A DNA stretch of 64,000 nt from Zygnema cylindricum (GCA_037447655.1 JBBHKE010002852.1:62001-126000); one strand, 5' to 3'. Shown: positions 35,550-50,500, numbered from the stretch's first letter. Translations and numbers: made by a program. Notes: generated from the letters alone by a model not told the origin.

Positions 35550-38500
35550 TTATCGTGGCATAATATCGCTCATCTCATAAAAGCTCTTGTTTGTTGTAGA
35601 AGATCGTACTCCCGGTGAACCAAAAATAATTGTACTGTACCCCAAATCTCGGCTTCCAGATGATGCCCTAATTTCGGAACCACCGTCCCTGTTGCTTTCG
35701 ACCAGACCTTTGGAAAGGGACCTAACGTTTTCTATCATCTTATCATCGATATCCACATCGACTTCACCGGAACATATTTCTTCAAGTCGGAGCTGAATAT
35801 CGTTCATGGGTGGACGATCCACACCAAATTGTTGTACACAGCTCAGGGCAAGGTTCGTGACAACTATCACCACGTCCATAAACTCGTTCTCATCTTTATG
35901 ATTTCTCAACCGCTGGTCAGGAATATGCTCCCAGTTATTCTCGTTCACTTTCTCCTTCACCTGTCAGATGACCCAATCGTTTTTAAGTTTTTTGTTTTTT
36001 TATTTTGTAGTATTCAGTTAGTACTTCAGTACACCTGTTTACTAGTGTTGTGTATCGGTAGCCATTTGCCGATAACCGATATGCCCCTTTTTTTGGTCTA
36101 TCGATAATCGATATTTTGTCGCGATATATTGGTACCGGTGTTATCGCGATAGAAAACCGATATTTTTTTATCGGTTTTTTATCGCGATAACACCGGTTCG
36201 ATAACTATCGTCGATAATTGTACGGTTCATACTGTACAGCTGTACTGTTTATTCCGTTGTACTGGACTTGCGTTCTCCCGTAATACTGGGTACGGAACAG
36301 AATGTCATACGTGGCATGCCACGCTATATACAACGAAAATGTAATATATATCATTAAGTACTATTATATAGCGTACTACATTTTTTTTCCGTTTATCGCC
36401 GATAAGGAATTTGTTGGTCTCGGAGCGATATATCGGGACCCCTCATCGTTCGATAACCGATAACTATCGGTATCGGTTTTATCGCGATAAGTTTTTTCAT
36501 GATACACAACACTACACTGCTAATCGTTATTAGTGTTAAAGTTTTTTTCGCCTCTCAAAACATCTTTTCTTTGTGCACACTTGTGGGAATGTTAATCGAA
36601 GACTGCCAATAGGAAGGTGAGGATCTTGCTTTCCAATAGCAACCATCGGATTGACAATCGGACGAGTGTGCACGAAGAAAAGATGTTCTGAGTGGCGAAA
36701 AAAAAAATAGCACTAATAACGATTAGCGGTGCACTGTTTACCTGATCATTTCAGTAAGTGTTTTGACTCTTCAAAACGTTTGGTTCCAGATATATAATGA
36801 TATCATTGTCCCATTTATGACTTCCATGGAGTCCACTATTCTCGAAATTTCAATGATGTTAAGAACCAGAAACTAGGAGGTCTCTGTAGCAACCTAAATT
36901 GAAACATGTTTAACAGGTGAGAATGAACTATTGTTTGGTGCTTACAACAAGATGCCTCTTCACTACACCATCTCCACCAGTAGAGTTTGTGAATTACTAT
37001 TGTTAAAGTGGTTTTAGAATAAACTACACTAGATTATGGTCAGACATCATCGCTCATTTCAGGCCACCTATTTACATGCATAATTAGTGTTATTAATGCT
37101 AATTTATCATTTTGGCTCAAAAAAACCTAATGCCCAAAAAATTATATCAGCTCTCACAGCGATGGAGTACTGTAAGCTACTCACCCATGATACCAAATAT
37201 GTGACTCCATTTCCTTCCTCCTCATCCTCGAAGATAGCTGTCCGACCCGTAAGTATTTTCAGAAGCACCACTCCAAAACTGCCCAAGCCCCAATCCCTCC
37301 CCAGATTCACATTCGCAACAATGAGATCAAGTTTAAGCAAATAGGTAGGAAAAATGTAACTAGTGAGCAAATGTGGTCGACTGTGACCTGTATACATCCG
37401 ATTTTGTGGTGACCAAAAAGGTGGTGTAGTACTCGGGGTCCAGATAGCCACGTGTACCAACCACCTTTTGTGTTTCTTGTGTATTGCCATTCGTTTCCAG
37501 GCGTTTCAAAAGTCCAAAATCCGCCAGTTTAGCCTGTGGAAGTGATTCAAGAATAAAACGAATGTGTTAAGAGAATTGGATATGGATTTCCTTTGGTCCA
37601 TGTCCTTGTTATTTGCAACTTGAAGAGTTGGGTGTATTGTATTTAAGGAACATATATCTACCAGTGTCAATATTTGATGACGGTAGAGACTTTTGCTTTT
37701 ATGTCACAAAAATATTGCCCTCTGAGATGAATACCTGGAAGTTTTCATCTAGCAAAATGTTTTCAGATTTTATGTCCCTGTGGATAATTGGCTCCTTCGC
37801 AAAACTTTGAAGATAGTTAAGGCCTCGAGCGGCTCCAAGGGCGATCTCCAGTCGTTGCTCCAGAGTCAAATGGCACTCAGGTGACTCTGCAAATAGAAGA
37901 AACATTTTTCAAGCTTTGTTACGTCTCCTGTTGTAACTTCTCTATATTTTCTAGTCAAGTCAAGTCAAATGAAGTCGTCAAGTCAAGTTTCTGGACAAAG
38001 CAAGTCAGAATTTTTCCCCACCATGTAAATGCTTGGCCAAAGTTCCCTGCGCCATGTACTCCATCACGAAAATTTGTTCGTCTTTTTCTGTACAGAAGCC
38101 TATCAGATGCACCAGGTTCACATGGTTCAGCTGCGATATCAGCTCCACCTGCATGCCCGACAAACCCGAATCTCATTTTCCATCCCACAACCACACCTTT
38201 TTCTCTCTCCATGTTGCACTCTTCTGCACACTGCATATTATTGCGTGTTTACTGCATATTCACAAGTAACCTACCTCCCGGACAAATTCCTGGAGGCTTG
38301 AAGGAGAGACATTTTTAGCACGTTTTACAGCCACCTTCTGTCCTTCGAGTTCCGCACGATAAACAGCCCCAAAACTTCCTGCTCCTAAAGACGTGTCATT
38401 GGAGAAGTCATTTGTGGCTGAACGAACCACCGCGAGAGGAATAGGTCGAACATGACGCTGCTGCAATCGAGCTAACAATTCAGCGCCACCTGTTGCCAAA

Positions 38501-41500
38501 AAAATCGTATAATTAATTGCTCTTAGAACCATCTGTTTCCCTTTTCTGCTGCAGTTTCTCTGCAAACCTGAGACTGCCTGACAATGGCCGAATGTCGCTT
38601 TCATGACCTACCTGGTCCTTTCGCAATTTGTCCAAAGTCAAGTTCGCGGGAAAGACGTCTTTGGCGAAAGAAGAGCAAGAGTGCAATTCCCAACAACACT
38701 AGAGAAAGGAGGGCGGCTCCCACTGCAATGCCGGCAATCATGCCTGCTGCCATATTGTTGGAACCTAACAGGAAAAGGAAGACAAAAGTACATATATTCA
38801 GTGTACAAAAATTATGTGTTCTGTATCCTTTTGAGCACATCGACAAAGAGTTAAACAGCAAATTTTTGATCTTATCAGGCATTGGAGAGGAGGAGCCTTA
38901 CTGGTGGAACCGATTGAGGGTCCCGGCAAAATGGCAAGAATCTCAAGACCGTTGAGCTTTGGCTCCTTCACACGAGACGTGCTACTGGCCAGAATGGAAA
39001 TGCGGATGAGGTTGGTGCTTGAATCTTTTGTAACTGTGAAAGTTTTATATAATGCAGTTGAAAACCCCGCCTCTTTCACTATGTCAAGCCCGGAATAAAC
39101 AAGCTGCATTCAAAATTTGGACAACTCTGGATATGATTAACAACCTTTCCCGGCTACAATATTTGTTAACTCCATCAGAAAAAATCAGACAAAGCTACAA
39201 TTCTGTAGAATGTAACGATAATTGTACAATATATGCTATTTTCGATGTAGCTATTCTTTCTCTCGTCTCAATGCACCACTGATCTATGAGAGGTTACATT
39301 GCTTTAGCCTGTAACCAGGAATCTGACCTTTAACACTTGTCCTATAAAAAATTGATATTTACAATATTTTCTTGTCCTCAACCGACACTCAGCATGTTTT
39401 TCACATCCTTTGCTTATCTTCAAGGAATAATGTGTATAAACACAAAAAGAGAAATTAATATATAAATCAAAAAACACAATAAACTATTGTTCAAGTCATT
39501 CGGAATTGAATTAGAATTAATAACATAAACATAAACCCCACGCTTATAATTCCTTTAATAGCGATCAACGGTGTACCTAGCTAAATAGCCTGTCATTCAG
39601 GTACAACCCATGCACTAATATTACTATTATTCTGTGAGATATACATGTTGGAAGATTAGCCTTTGATAGAAGCTATCTCTTATTAGAATTTTACTTGTGT
39701 TTTATAATACCGTAATCTAGAAATATTTAGCCTGTTTTAGTATCTAGGATTTCGATATTTCAGTTTTCTTTTTCTTTTAGTTAGATTTCTTCTCCGTACC
39801 TTAGGCACGATTAGATTCCGGTCAAAGATCTGTCTATGAATCTTGACCGCAGCTTTTGAGTGAAGGATCAAGTGACCCTTAAGGTTAGGAAAGTTCCTTT
39901 AGATCCGGAGAGGTCACTCTCGGAATATATTTCCCTTTTCTATTAAAACTCTGTCTGTTTCTTGTCGTTTATCAGTTCAAAAACCTTTCAGGCTCGTCTT
40001 TTAATCTAATAATACGCAGTTAACAAAGCGATTCAACACTCTAAAACCCGTCTCACTTGAACGTTTATTTCTAGTTTCACTTATCCCGACCTCGTGAATT
40101 TTGGGCATATCATTCAAAGTTTGAATGGTGCACACTATAGCCTTCCTCCTGTAAAAGTCAAAGCTGTCTAGCAATTTTTTTTACTAATATCTACATTTTG
40201 TCACCGTTTTATCTAAACTCACCTGGTCATTTACTTTAATGTCCAGCACACGATCTCCCGCGTTCACATAATCTGTTTCTACAAAATGCAGGCGCACCAA
40301 AAACTTGCTCCCATACAATGCATAAAATGACCCTGTAAGGCCATCGACCGAATTGTATATTTCTTGAAGTTTTCGCTGCGTCTGATATATGGTAGAGGGC
40401 ACACTCGCCAGCCCACTCGGTATTGCAATTTCTGTCAAAACATTTGAAACTATTGTATCCGGATTTGTGTAATTGGTTGAGTAATCCATTAGCCATGTGC
40501 GACCTTCCGAGTCAGTCACAGTTGTTCCTCCAACGTTAAAGCGATGTTGCCATCGGAGAATGTCTTTTGACTCGAGAGTTTGTTGGTATGGACTGCCATT
40601 AAGTTGAGGCATCACCTGGAAAAAAAATAATTGGAAAACACCTTTCAAGTTTCAGGGACACTGCTGTGTTTCAGATGTGCAAAGTAGTCTGAAGTATGTT
40701 CGATTACTACGGGAAAAACTCGAAAAAAATCCATGCTGTGTGCGCAATTCAACTGCTGCAGTTTTGTATATTTCTATAAAGAATGGTTTTTTAGCACAGC
40801 CAATCAGAAGCAATGGCAGAAAGCTTTAGTAGGTTGTGAACTGACCTCGATGCCATTGATGTATGGATCGCCTGATAACCGTACAAAAGTAATTGTGAGA
40901 TTGGGACCAAGAACAGGAAGAGAAAACTCATAGTAATACCCATAGTTGACTGAGATGATGTTAAAATTGTCAATCACCTGCATGGAGAAAAACGAAAGCG
41001 TCAAAGGAACCTTTCATGCAAATTAACGTTCTTAATCCTTTCGAGAGTACTCCTACAACAGACGGACAGGAGAAGGTATCTTTACCTGAAAGCCATCCAG
41101 GTACACCGAGAAAGTGCGAGCATTGGTGGTGGTGTACTCTGATTCCGCAAAATAAAATCGTACCTACGACATAAACCAAAATTTTAATTCTTTAAACATT
41201 GAATATCTGACATGAAAACTTAAAACACTTGAAATGTGATCAGCGTTCATCATCTGACTGACTCTCTCCAGAAATGAGATGGTGAAGAATTTAATTGAAA
41301 ACAAATAGCAAACATAAAGAAACGAGCTTAAAAAGTGAACTAGCTAATAGGTTAGGTGTGCCTGACAGAGGAATGACATAAGAATTCTTTGTCCCACTAG
41401 GCCACCGTCTATAGGTTGATGTTAAGAAAGGCTGATACACTCCACGATTCACAAGCATATTGAAGTACGACTGAGGAGCTGTTACCGCCTCTCCTCCTTC

Positions 41501-44500
41501 AAAATGCGAGTCAGCCTCCCACACCTTCCCGATAGGATCCACATATTTTGTGGACGAACCACAATTAATCCGAACGGTTCCTGCAATCCCAAGTCCAATA
41601 AATAACAAAATTGTCTCGATTAGATCGCCTACTATAATAGTTGTTTAGCTGCCACTAAAGAAAACACATAAATTATGGGTTTGCTTAGTTTCCTGCAATT
41701 TATTCCCAGTATTTTTTTTAGCTTTCACTGTATGAGACCTTTTGCCCCAATTCAAACATGCCATTTTTACCACCGGATAACATCAACACCCTTTTCATCG
41801 ACAACTGACGCAAAAGGAAATGACTTTAAGGTGTTGGTTATATAACAACATGTACCTTCAGGAGCTTGAGGGAAGGTGACATTATTAAAAATGATGAAAG
41901 CCTCAAATGCATTCAGCATCGGTTCCGGATGCCGACTTGTTCTGTTACCGTAAATAGCGTATGTGAGATTACCTCTTTCTGGATTTGCTTGGACCACTAA
42001 GTCCTTGTAAAAGGCAGTAAGAGGCCCAGCCTCAGCTATTATATCCAAACCAGACAATACCAACTGCAGAGGAAAAAAGTAAAAAAAGAAGTCACCAAAA
42101 ATACTTAAATTTCAACATCCGCCATGGACAGTTTGTTAACAATTCCTATTCTTTGAAGGTGAATAAAAAGAAAGGCTGACAAAGCTTTGACAGCTGAAAT
42201 AATGAATGTTTTGACTTCCCTCCAGTAAATATTCGACCCCGAGGTGAAACCGTGCTCTTTCCTTCTCATCGACATAAATGTCCATAATCCTGTCTCCGAC
42301 TTCCGAATACTCTAATTCCGAAAAATGAAACCGCAACAGAATAAAAGTATTACTTCCAAAATTTATCACTCTTCCCCTAATAGGACTCGCTGTTCCGTTC
42401 ACCGATACACCCATTTTTCGAGCTGTTTGGTAGAGATGGGGTGGGAGGTAGTCGGGAGTCGAGTTCGTTCCAGTTATTAGAAAGGTTGTTGTGATAATAC
42501 TTGAATTCAAGCCGACTGCAAAAGTAGAGTTATCGGTCGTCCATGAGCGTCTGAAAGAGTCGAGGACTTGGTAACCTCCAAAATTTTCCCGTTCAAGGAT
42601 ACCGAGAAGTCCCGGGTTATTTAGACTGTTTCTGTATTGGCTGGGAGTAGGAATTATCTGAAAACAAAGAAAAAACATGATGAGCGCCAGGATTATCTTA
42701 CCTCTTGTTGAAGAAACATCTGAAAGCTGCTACTATATCTTGTCACGATAATCAAGCAAAGTGTGTAATTCAAAAAATTGATGAGTCGTTTTGCGTTTTA
42801 CGGTTGTAATTACTAGGGCTCTAAAAGAAAGTTTTTCTTTGCCCGAAAAGAGAAAGTTTCAACTGTTCTGGACTAAGTTTTGAATAAGGACAGCAATGAA
42901 AGAAAGTCACTTCTTCCTATACCCCAGAGCCAAAGGAGGCTTTCTTTATCGACGGTGTTGAAGCTCTAAAAAATAGTATCTCACACCCTCTCTCTTTCAC
43001 TAATCAGTTTCGGTTTTACACTCAAATGGCTCATTTATTCTCAATTATCGGATACCTCTCCCTCCCCTCCCCGGCCCTCCCCAAAACAAAGGGCAAAGAA
43101 ATCAGAAAATTGAAAGTGTTATTTTCTTCTACCTCACGCCATAACTATACCTATCATTTCAGTTGCCATTGTTTTGCTTCCTCCCTTTAATTTAGTGGAC
43201 CGCAGCAATTACTTGTAGGAATATAATTGGATTAGAATAATATGTACGTACTTGGCATAGACAGTATTGTTTTCCCATTCAGATTAATATTGCATCTACA
43301 CTAATTACAATGAATTGTAACATTGCGACCCCAAATAGAGTTGAAACTCACCGCGATTGAGTTTATATATGGACTTCCGTAAAGGGGAATCAACTCGATT
43401 GTGATGTTGCTATATGAAGAGTGAAGACTGTACTGAGATACATAACTAGCATAATTCTCCGGAACATTATAATTGATCAAAACCTGCAAAAATCACACGC
43501 CCCGAGGCTCAGAATGTTAGGGCTATTACTTACGGCTATACAAAGAGTAAAAATATTACAGAGGCCATATCAACCTGTATCCAGAAAGGATCACATGGAC
43601 AGTATTTTTTCCAATGTTTGCCGATGCAACAGAAAATACATCTCTTTGTTACTGTCTGAAAGCCAAAAATAACTTCACTCTATAAATGCATGTAGGATAA
43701 GAAAAGCTGAGCTTACAAATTCTCCATTGATGGTCACTGCAAACGAACGATAGGTACCGTTTGCAATCTCGGCATTCGTGGATTCAATGTCCATAAAACT
43801 TAGCCAAACCTGCACCCAGAAAATGCTGACATTTAAAAAACTTGCTTATGTATAATCTGCACCTTTTCTATCATCTTATTTCTGGAGGCTCCTGTAATGT
43901 GCTTCTATGAATCCCATACTCATACAATCAACAATCCATAAACACAAGTAGACAACAAGTTTTACTCTTGTATGTGTCCTTTCTCTGGTTAGCATTGAAA
44001 CCTTTCCGACTCCACCAATAAGATACGTTGCCAGCAAAATTATCAAATGACTGAAAAGATGGATACTTCAGTCAAGGATTTTGCTACCGTTGAAGACAAT
44101 TAAAGACGAGATACTAGATTGTGTAGTCAAGAGATAAAAGGAAATTAGCTGCAAGCCTCTTGTTTGGCCACGTAACTCGGAGGAGTGTTTTGTTGTTAAA
44201 TTTTTAAATTTGTTTTGCCATGCATTATGGACTGTATTCCAAAACAGATGACTAGATTATCCTCTATATCTTCCAAAGACCCTAAAAAACCCTAAAAAAC
44301 ATACTAGCTAACAACTAAGTTGTTATTGCCCTTTGGTCTAACTAATATGTTACTAATCAAGGTGTTAAGATGAACTCACATGCAAGATCCACATTAAAAC
44401 AATCCGTCGCAATCCAAGTATTTTGTATTCCAAAGGTTAAATCAGGAATGTACAATACAACTGGGTCATATTTATGAGATTTTACTTACGTAATAAAATC

Positions 44501-47500
44501 CTGGTTCAACAGGAATAACATATGAACCACTGGTATGATTCCATCTCCGATAAGGTCCAAAGAGCTCCACATCAGGAACTAATGCAGTTGCCATTTTTCC
44601 AAGTATGGTTACATTCAGAGAAATGGGAGTTCCTCCCACATAGTACATGTCAGAACTCCATACATCTCCATATTGATCAGTGAAATCTTTTCCACCACAA
44701 TTTATCCGAATTGTCCCTGAAGAAACAAAGTTGTAGGAAAGAGGTTAAGAAAAAAGTAACACATGCACTTGACCTTATATAATAAAAATCTTTAGAGAAA
44801 AGCAGTTTTTCAAGAATATAATATCAACAACAAAAACAAAAAAGACAGTATTGATTTTAAAATCAGAACTAGCAGCACCTTTTGGTGGAGCCTCGACAAC
44901 GGGTAAAGGGAAAACTGACTGCACTTCATGTGCACTGAGATAAACCGCCGGGTTTTTGCTTTTACTATTTGACCGGATAGTCACATTCATCGAAGCCTCA
45001 GCCTCATTGGTACGAATTACCACATCTTTGTACAAACTCGCATTTGCTCCCACTTCGCCGACCACGTCTAGTCCTTCAAGATATGCCTGTCAACATTTTA
45101 TATTTTACCCACATTATATAACTTATCCCACATTATATCACCCACTCTACATTTTATCAAGAGTATGTTTCGAGTCCAATACTTCAACTACAGTACCGCA
45201 GAATTCATAAGGAACCTAGGAATAAGAGGCATATCACAAAAGTAGTCACCCACTTAGTTATTGTAAGTTTGTGCATTCAAATCCGTAAAAAAATTATCGA
45301 TACCAAATGTTTTAGGAGCCATCCATACACTACAACACCTACCACAATTCATATACACCACAAGAGTTTAGGAACCTGAAATTTTTACCTTCTCACAACA
45401 AACACGGTGGCTTACAAAAATGATAAAACCCCACCTACATTAGGTGATACCCATCTAACCACGCTATTTTTTCTTCTCAATACTGAATTTGAATCCACGT
45501 TAATGGTAGTAGGTGGTGTAAAATCTCAGAAGAATACCAAAAAATACCACTTTTTGCCACCATGATTTTTTTTTACCCACCTTCTCATTCACATAAACGT
45601 CCATTAGTCGATCCCCGACTTTCTCTCCGAGAATTGCTGCAAAATGAAGTCGCAGAAGGTAAACCCTGAGAAATCCTCCACTCAGTTCTTGCATCTGAAT
45701 TCTTGCTGGTAAGGAAGAATTTTGGAAATTTGTTGCTATTCTTATACTCTGAAAAAGTGCGACTGGTAAAAGGTCTGGTACCGTAGACACATTCGAAATA
45801 ACTGCCTTCACAGTAAAAGTTGAGAGGGAATTATTTGTGACGGCGACATAAGTTTGGGCTGTATCTCGATCCCAGGATCTCCCTTGCTCATCTTTTACAC
45901 TAAATCCTCCAGTATTATAACGCCACGTTCTCGTTATTACAACAGGAATTGGAAATTCCTCTCTGTATTGACCCTGTGGTTGGGGAATTATCTGCAATTT
46001 CGTGTCCAACAGTGTTAGAGATATGATAAATAAAACAGAGATTTCTTTCTAGCGAGAAGTTTGGTGTTTTCAAATTATTGAGCAATAAATAAATTTAGTT
46101 TTGATCTTAGTGAGAAAAAACATGTAAGCATTCCTGACTATGTACAGTTTTCAGTACGGTTCCATACCTCCAATGCGTAGAGATGGGCTTCTCCTTTGTC
46201 AGGAATGAACTTTAGAGTTAAAATGGTAGATTGTAAAAAATAACTGGTTTCTATATATTCGGACACGTATGGATCTGTTGGGGAATAGCCAGAAAGCACC
46301 TGCATAATTCAAATGTGACAGGAATTATCACTTTATAGGCATGAATTTTTGGTTTAAAAGTAACTCACTCCACTATGATTTCATCCTACTAGTTCTAAAA
46401 TATCCACGAGAGCACATCGATTGGAAGAAGGCAAATGTGCTTAACATTTTGACATCAACTCTTGTCTTTCTTTCCAAGCATTTCTTGTTATCGAAATGTT
46501 CGATTGCTATATTTCTCCAAACAATCTTAATTTTGGCAGCAAGGACAAGATATAAACGCCCTTTTATAACCTAGTATAAAGATGGAAAGCCCATCATTCA
46601 GATCTCAAGTGTCTTTTCTGTTACAACAGAAAGCTACAACCTCCATCATTTCTAGGGTCAAATAATTATCAGTATTGATGCAAAATAATAATCAATTTAA
46701 TAACCTGGGGCTGGTGGCTTGCTGTCCGCTCCTTTAATTAATGTTATTAGCACTATTTTATGAATTTGGGTAAAAGAAACGCCCAGCCAAATTATTGTTT
46801 TTAACTTTAATAGGGATAAGGGTTTAGCAATCACCCCCAACCCATTGATGTAAATGGACATTGATCGTTCGGAAGTGTTGTTGTATTTAAGCTCAGAAAA
46901 GTGTAATCGTATCTGCATTCCAAAGAAAACACTCCTCAGTTCGGAATACTCATGTTACAATTTTTGAGATCAATTTGTCGATAGCTTTACGTACGCGAAG
47001 CTCTAATTTGCATTAACTTTTTGGCTAAAACATACATCCAAAGAGTGATTTTACCACCAAAGGTGAGCAACCAAGCCTTGTGATAAAAATAACTTATTTG
47101 CACTAGCTTCAGAAAATTGACAATTTCAAAGATCGAGGACAATTTATCCTACCCAATAAAGTCCCGGCCTGAGTGAAAATCTGTACATTCCGATGTCACC
47201 AATCGGCCATACTCTTTCGGTTTTTTGTAAATCCACAGCTAGGTCATCATTTGCGGCCAGCATAACAATCGAATGGTCACTGTTGTTATATCCAACTCCC
47301 CCAATGTAATTGCTGTCTTTCGAATAGGTTTTACTGTAGGCAGTCGTGACAGACATGTTGGATCCACAGTTAATCCGAATGGCTCCTGCATTTAAAACGG
47401 CACAATATTTTCGGACGAAGGAACAACAAGGATAGTCAATTATCACAAATACCACTTACCTCCAGTTGTGTGATTCACACAGTGAAATAAGTGCACTATT

Positions 47501-50500
47501 TATGATACAACTCCACTGAATGGTTGGAGTTAAAAAATCTGCGTCGTAGACAATATGAGTCAGGGTGAAGGGCATCTGGTCCTTGAAAATTGTACGGACA
47601 GTACACCGTGTATGGCTATTAGTGTTAATGTTTCTTTTGCCACTTAATACATCTTTTCTTCGTACACACATGTCCGTTTGTGGATCTGACGGTAGAAATT
47701 GGAAGGTAAGATACCCAGATTGAAAATTGGACAAGTGTGTACAAAGAAAAGATGTTTTAAGCGGCGAAAAAATTATTAACACTAATAGCGATACACGGTG
47801 TAGTGTTGATTCGTGACGGACACTCGATCATATTCTTGCCAGCACAATTCACACCGATAGTGGTAACGATGAAGTTTACTCGTTGCGTACTAGACATCTC
47901 CCCAAAAAATAGAATGCACCTAACTCAACTACATGACTTCAGGGTTGATATTTACCACCTATTTTGTAACAAAGTACATGTTGGGGATCGAAGTGATACG
48001 TGCATACATGATGCTTCGGGGAACATTAAGTTGAGTCGGGAACAGGAAGGAAGTTGTAAGGAAGTTTTGGCGCAATTTTTGTGATAATCGCAAAACCGCT
48101 TTCGAATCCCTTTGTACTCCAGAGTGCCGTACAACAAATCTGAACACCAGGAAACAGAGGACGTCCGTACAGAGGGCAGTCAGCTGCCTTGTGTACTTGT
48201 GATGTCGGGAACCGAGCTGGACACTTCTACTGCAGTCTCAGTCGTCAGCAGGTATTGTCAGGCCAGAAGTACAGTGCTGTAGATTCATTGGGAAGCAGTG
48301 AAACGAATTTTCAGGTGCTTTGTCGGTACCATTGAGTTTGGGACTACGAGTTCGGAACGTTGATAGTGTTACGATTATTGTGACGTGGATTCAGGCGGAG
48401 ACTTTCATTTCGAAAAGTGTACGTTTGGTTATGCTTTTGTTTTCGGTGGAGCGGCGGTTTTGTGCTGTTCTCGACTCCAATCGAGTACATGGTCGAGTGC
48501 CATGCTGCGGAAGCTTCAGGGCGTGTCCCCATGTGTTCAAGTAAGGGTTTTTTTCCGTCGTTTTCACAGAAAATGGGACTTCCAACGAGAAAATATTACG
48601 CCGTACGAAAAATGGTCAAAAACACAAGTACATTTTGCGTCATCTTGGAACTTGGAAGGTACGGAAATTTGGCGTTATTATCATCGCGACCCACTTCCAG
48701 CTCATCTTCACACTTGCACTGGAATCAAATCGAGACCTGATTTTAATCAAAATACTACCCTATTGACGAATAGAAAACCGGGATTGCACGCGTCAAACGT
48801 TTTCAAAAATTTTGAGCGACGGAGAGTACATTCTATTTTTTCCCCTGCTCGTCACGCGCATGTACGTACGAAAATGACGAGCATGTACGGAAAAAATTCG
48901 TTGGGGTCTCGGACCTCCACTTTCATTCATGGGTCCTTTGCAAAATTTTACGTCGTCCTCGTCTCTCCCACTCTTTCTCACTCGACCGCTCCTCTTTCTC
49001 TCTTACTTACACGAGATGCAGCAATAATAGTATCAAATGAAAGATATTTTTTTTTCTTTTTTTTGAATATTTTTGGTCTAAGTTTGATGGCATATCGAAT
49101 GATAAAAGATAAGAAAACGAAATCGGGAAGCCATGGCAGAAAATCTACGTACTGATGACGTCACATGGTAGCATGACTTCGCTATGTCACAAAACCCTAA
49201 ACATCTACAACGTCACAAAAACCTCGACGTCTACAACCGTCGCCGTTTTTGTAGACGTCACCGATTTTAGGAAGTTTCGTAGTTTCGTAGTCGTCTACAT
49301 TTCGTTTCGTAGACTGTCGCACATTTTGTAGACGTCTACAGCTGTCATATATTTGAAGTAATGAAGGCGCAAGTAATGATTGACATAGGCACACTTTGAA
49401 AAGTACACCGTAAAATCTGCGCTAAAATCCAAAGTAACGTTTCAAAGTTTCGGTTACATGGGACACACCCTCAGTTTGGGTGAAGGAGATGTTGGAAGAA
49501 TTACGATACACTCGCGTGTATGCGAATTTATACGAATTTATGCGAATTTACTCAGACAATGTGAGGTCTATCGCTTTGGCTAAAAATCTCGTGGTTTCAT
49601 AAGCGCACGAAACACATCCGCATTTAGTGGTATTTTTTTAAGGATTTAGTGAAGGCTAAGGAGTCAGAGTTCAGTTATGTGCCTACAGTTGAGGAAGTTG
49701 CCGAGACGTTGACTAAAAACAGCGGTGTACGACGTGTTTGTCAGAGGACGACCAAAGTTAGGTCGTACATGACAGGACGTAAGGACTGCCATACTGAGAG
49801 GGGAGAATGTTACGACGCATTGTGCGAATCGGCGTATCAACCGATATTCATGTTGCGTCAATATGTACAATTTGGTATTTGGTGCGCTTGGTATGTATGT
49901 AAACTATTTAGTGCGTAATATACGGTACAAGTACAGTACTGTGCCTTCGATCCAGCGCACAGTACGTTTCGGTGAAATGTGTTTTGTAAGGCGTGGACAT
50001 GTTTGTCGCGTAGTTCGTGTTCGGTGTTTGCATGTCTCTTTTGAGTCCTGTAGTGGAGAACGATTGGTAGCAGTTATGCCATGCAGAGTTAGGAGGTGAG
50101 TTATTCCGCCTGTGTAGGAAGAATTATAGTGAGAAGAATTCTGCTCAAGGTACTTTGTGAGAGTGAGAGTAAGTGAGAGAAAAGACTTCGGTCAATATAA
50201 TAATATTGGCCTATCCTTAGTGTAATTTTATGGTGAATGTTTCTGTGAGTGTTTATTGCTTCTGCCTGTGAGTGTGAGTTTTGGAATGGCGTGCACTTTG
50301 TGTACTGTCTTATCGATCATATCAAAATTTATGTAAGAGTAATATAATTTTGTAAGATTTATTATGATTGCTCATACTAAATTAGTAAATCTTGCATATA
50401 TAGCTTTTCCTTGAGTCAGCATTGAAGAATGCCACAATATACAGAATCTGCCATACAACTCTTTAGGCTTTTGACTATATTAATAATAGACCCATATTGA

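Larger units (their letters stand above)
35550..38148 (-). other. receptor-kinase catalytic exons and C-terminal tail
   Basis: Exons 38148-38022 ([19 protein letters not shown]), 37886-37735 ([18 protein letters not shown]), 37533-37388 ([25 protein letters not shown]), 37278-37185 ([19 protein letters not shown]) and 35960-35550 (DRPPMNDI then a Ser-rich tail ending EMSDIMPR). HRD, DFG and the activation-segment [10 protein letters not shown] are intact, so this is an RD-type, probably active Ser/Thr kinase of the plant RLK group. The last intron (1.2 kb) hosts the nested hAT-like/MITE pair. Confidence 0.92.

Noticed and set aside
48385-49155. 256-codon + strand ORF
   Set aside because: Lies over the GGGC-TIR element copy B; the inverted copy A has no matching frame and the composition is not protein-like.
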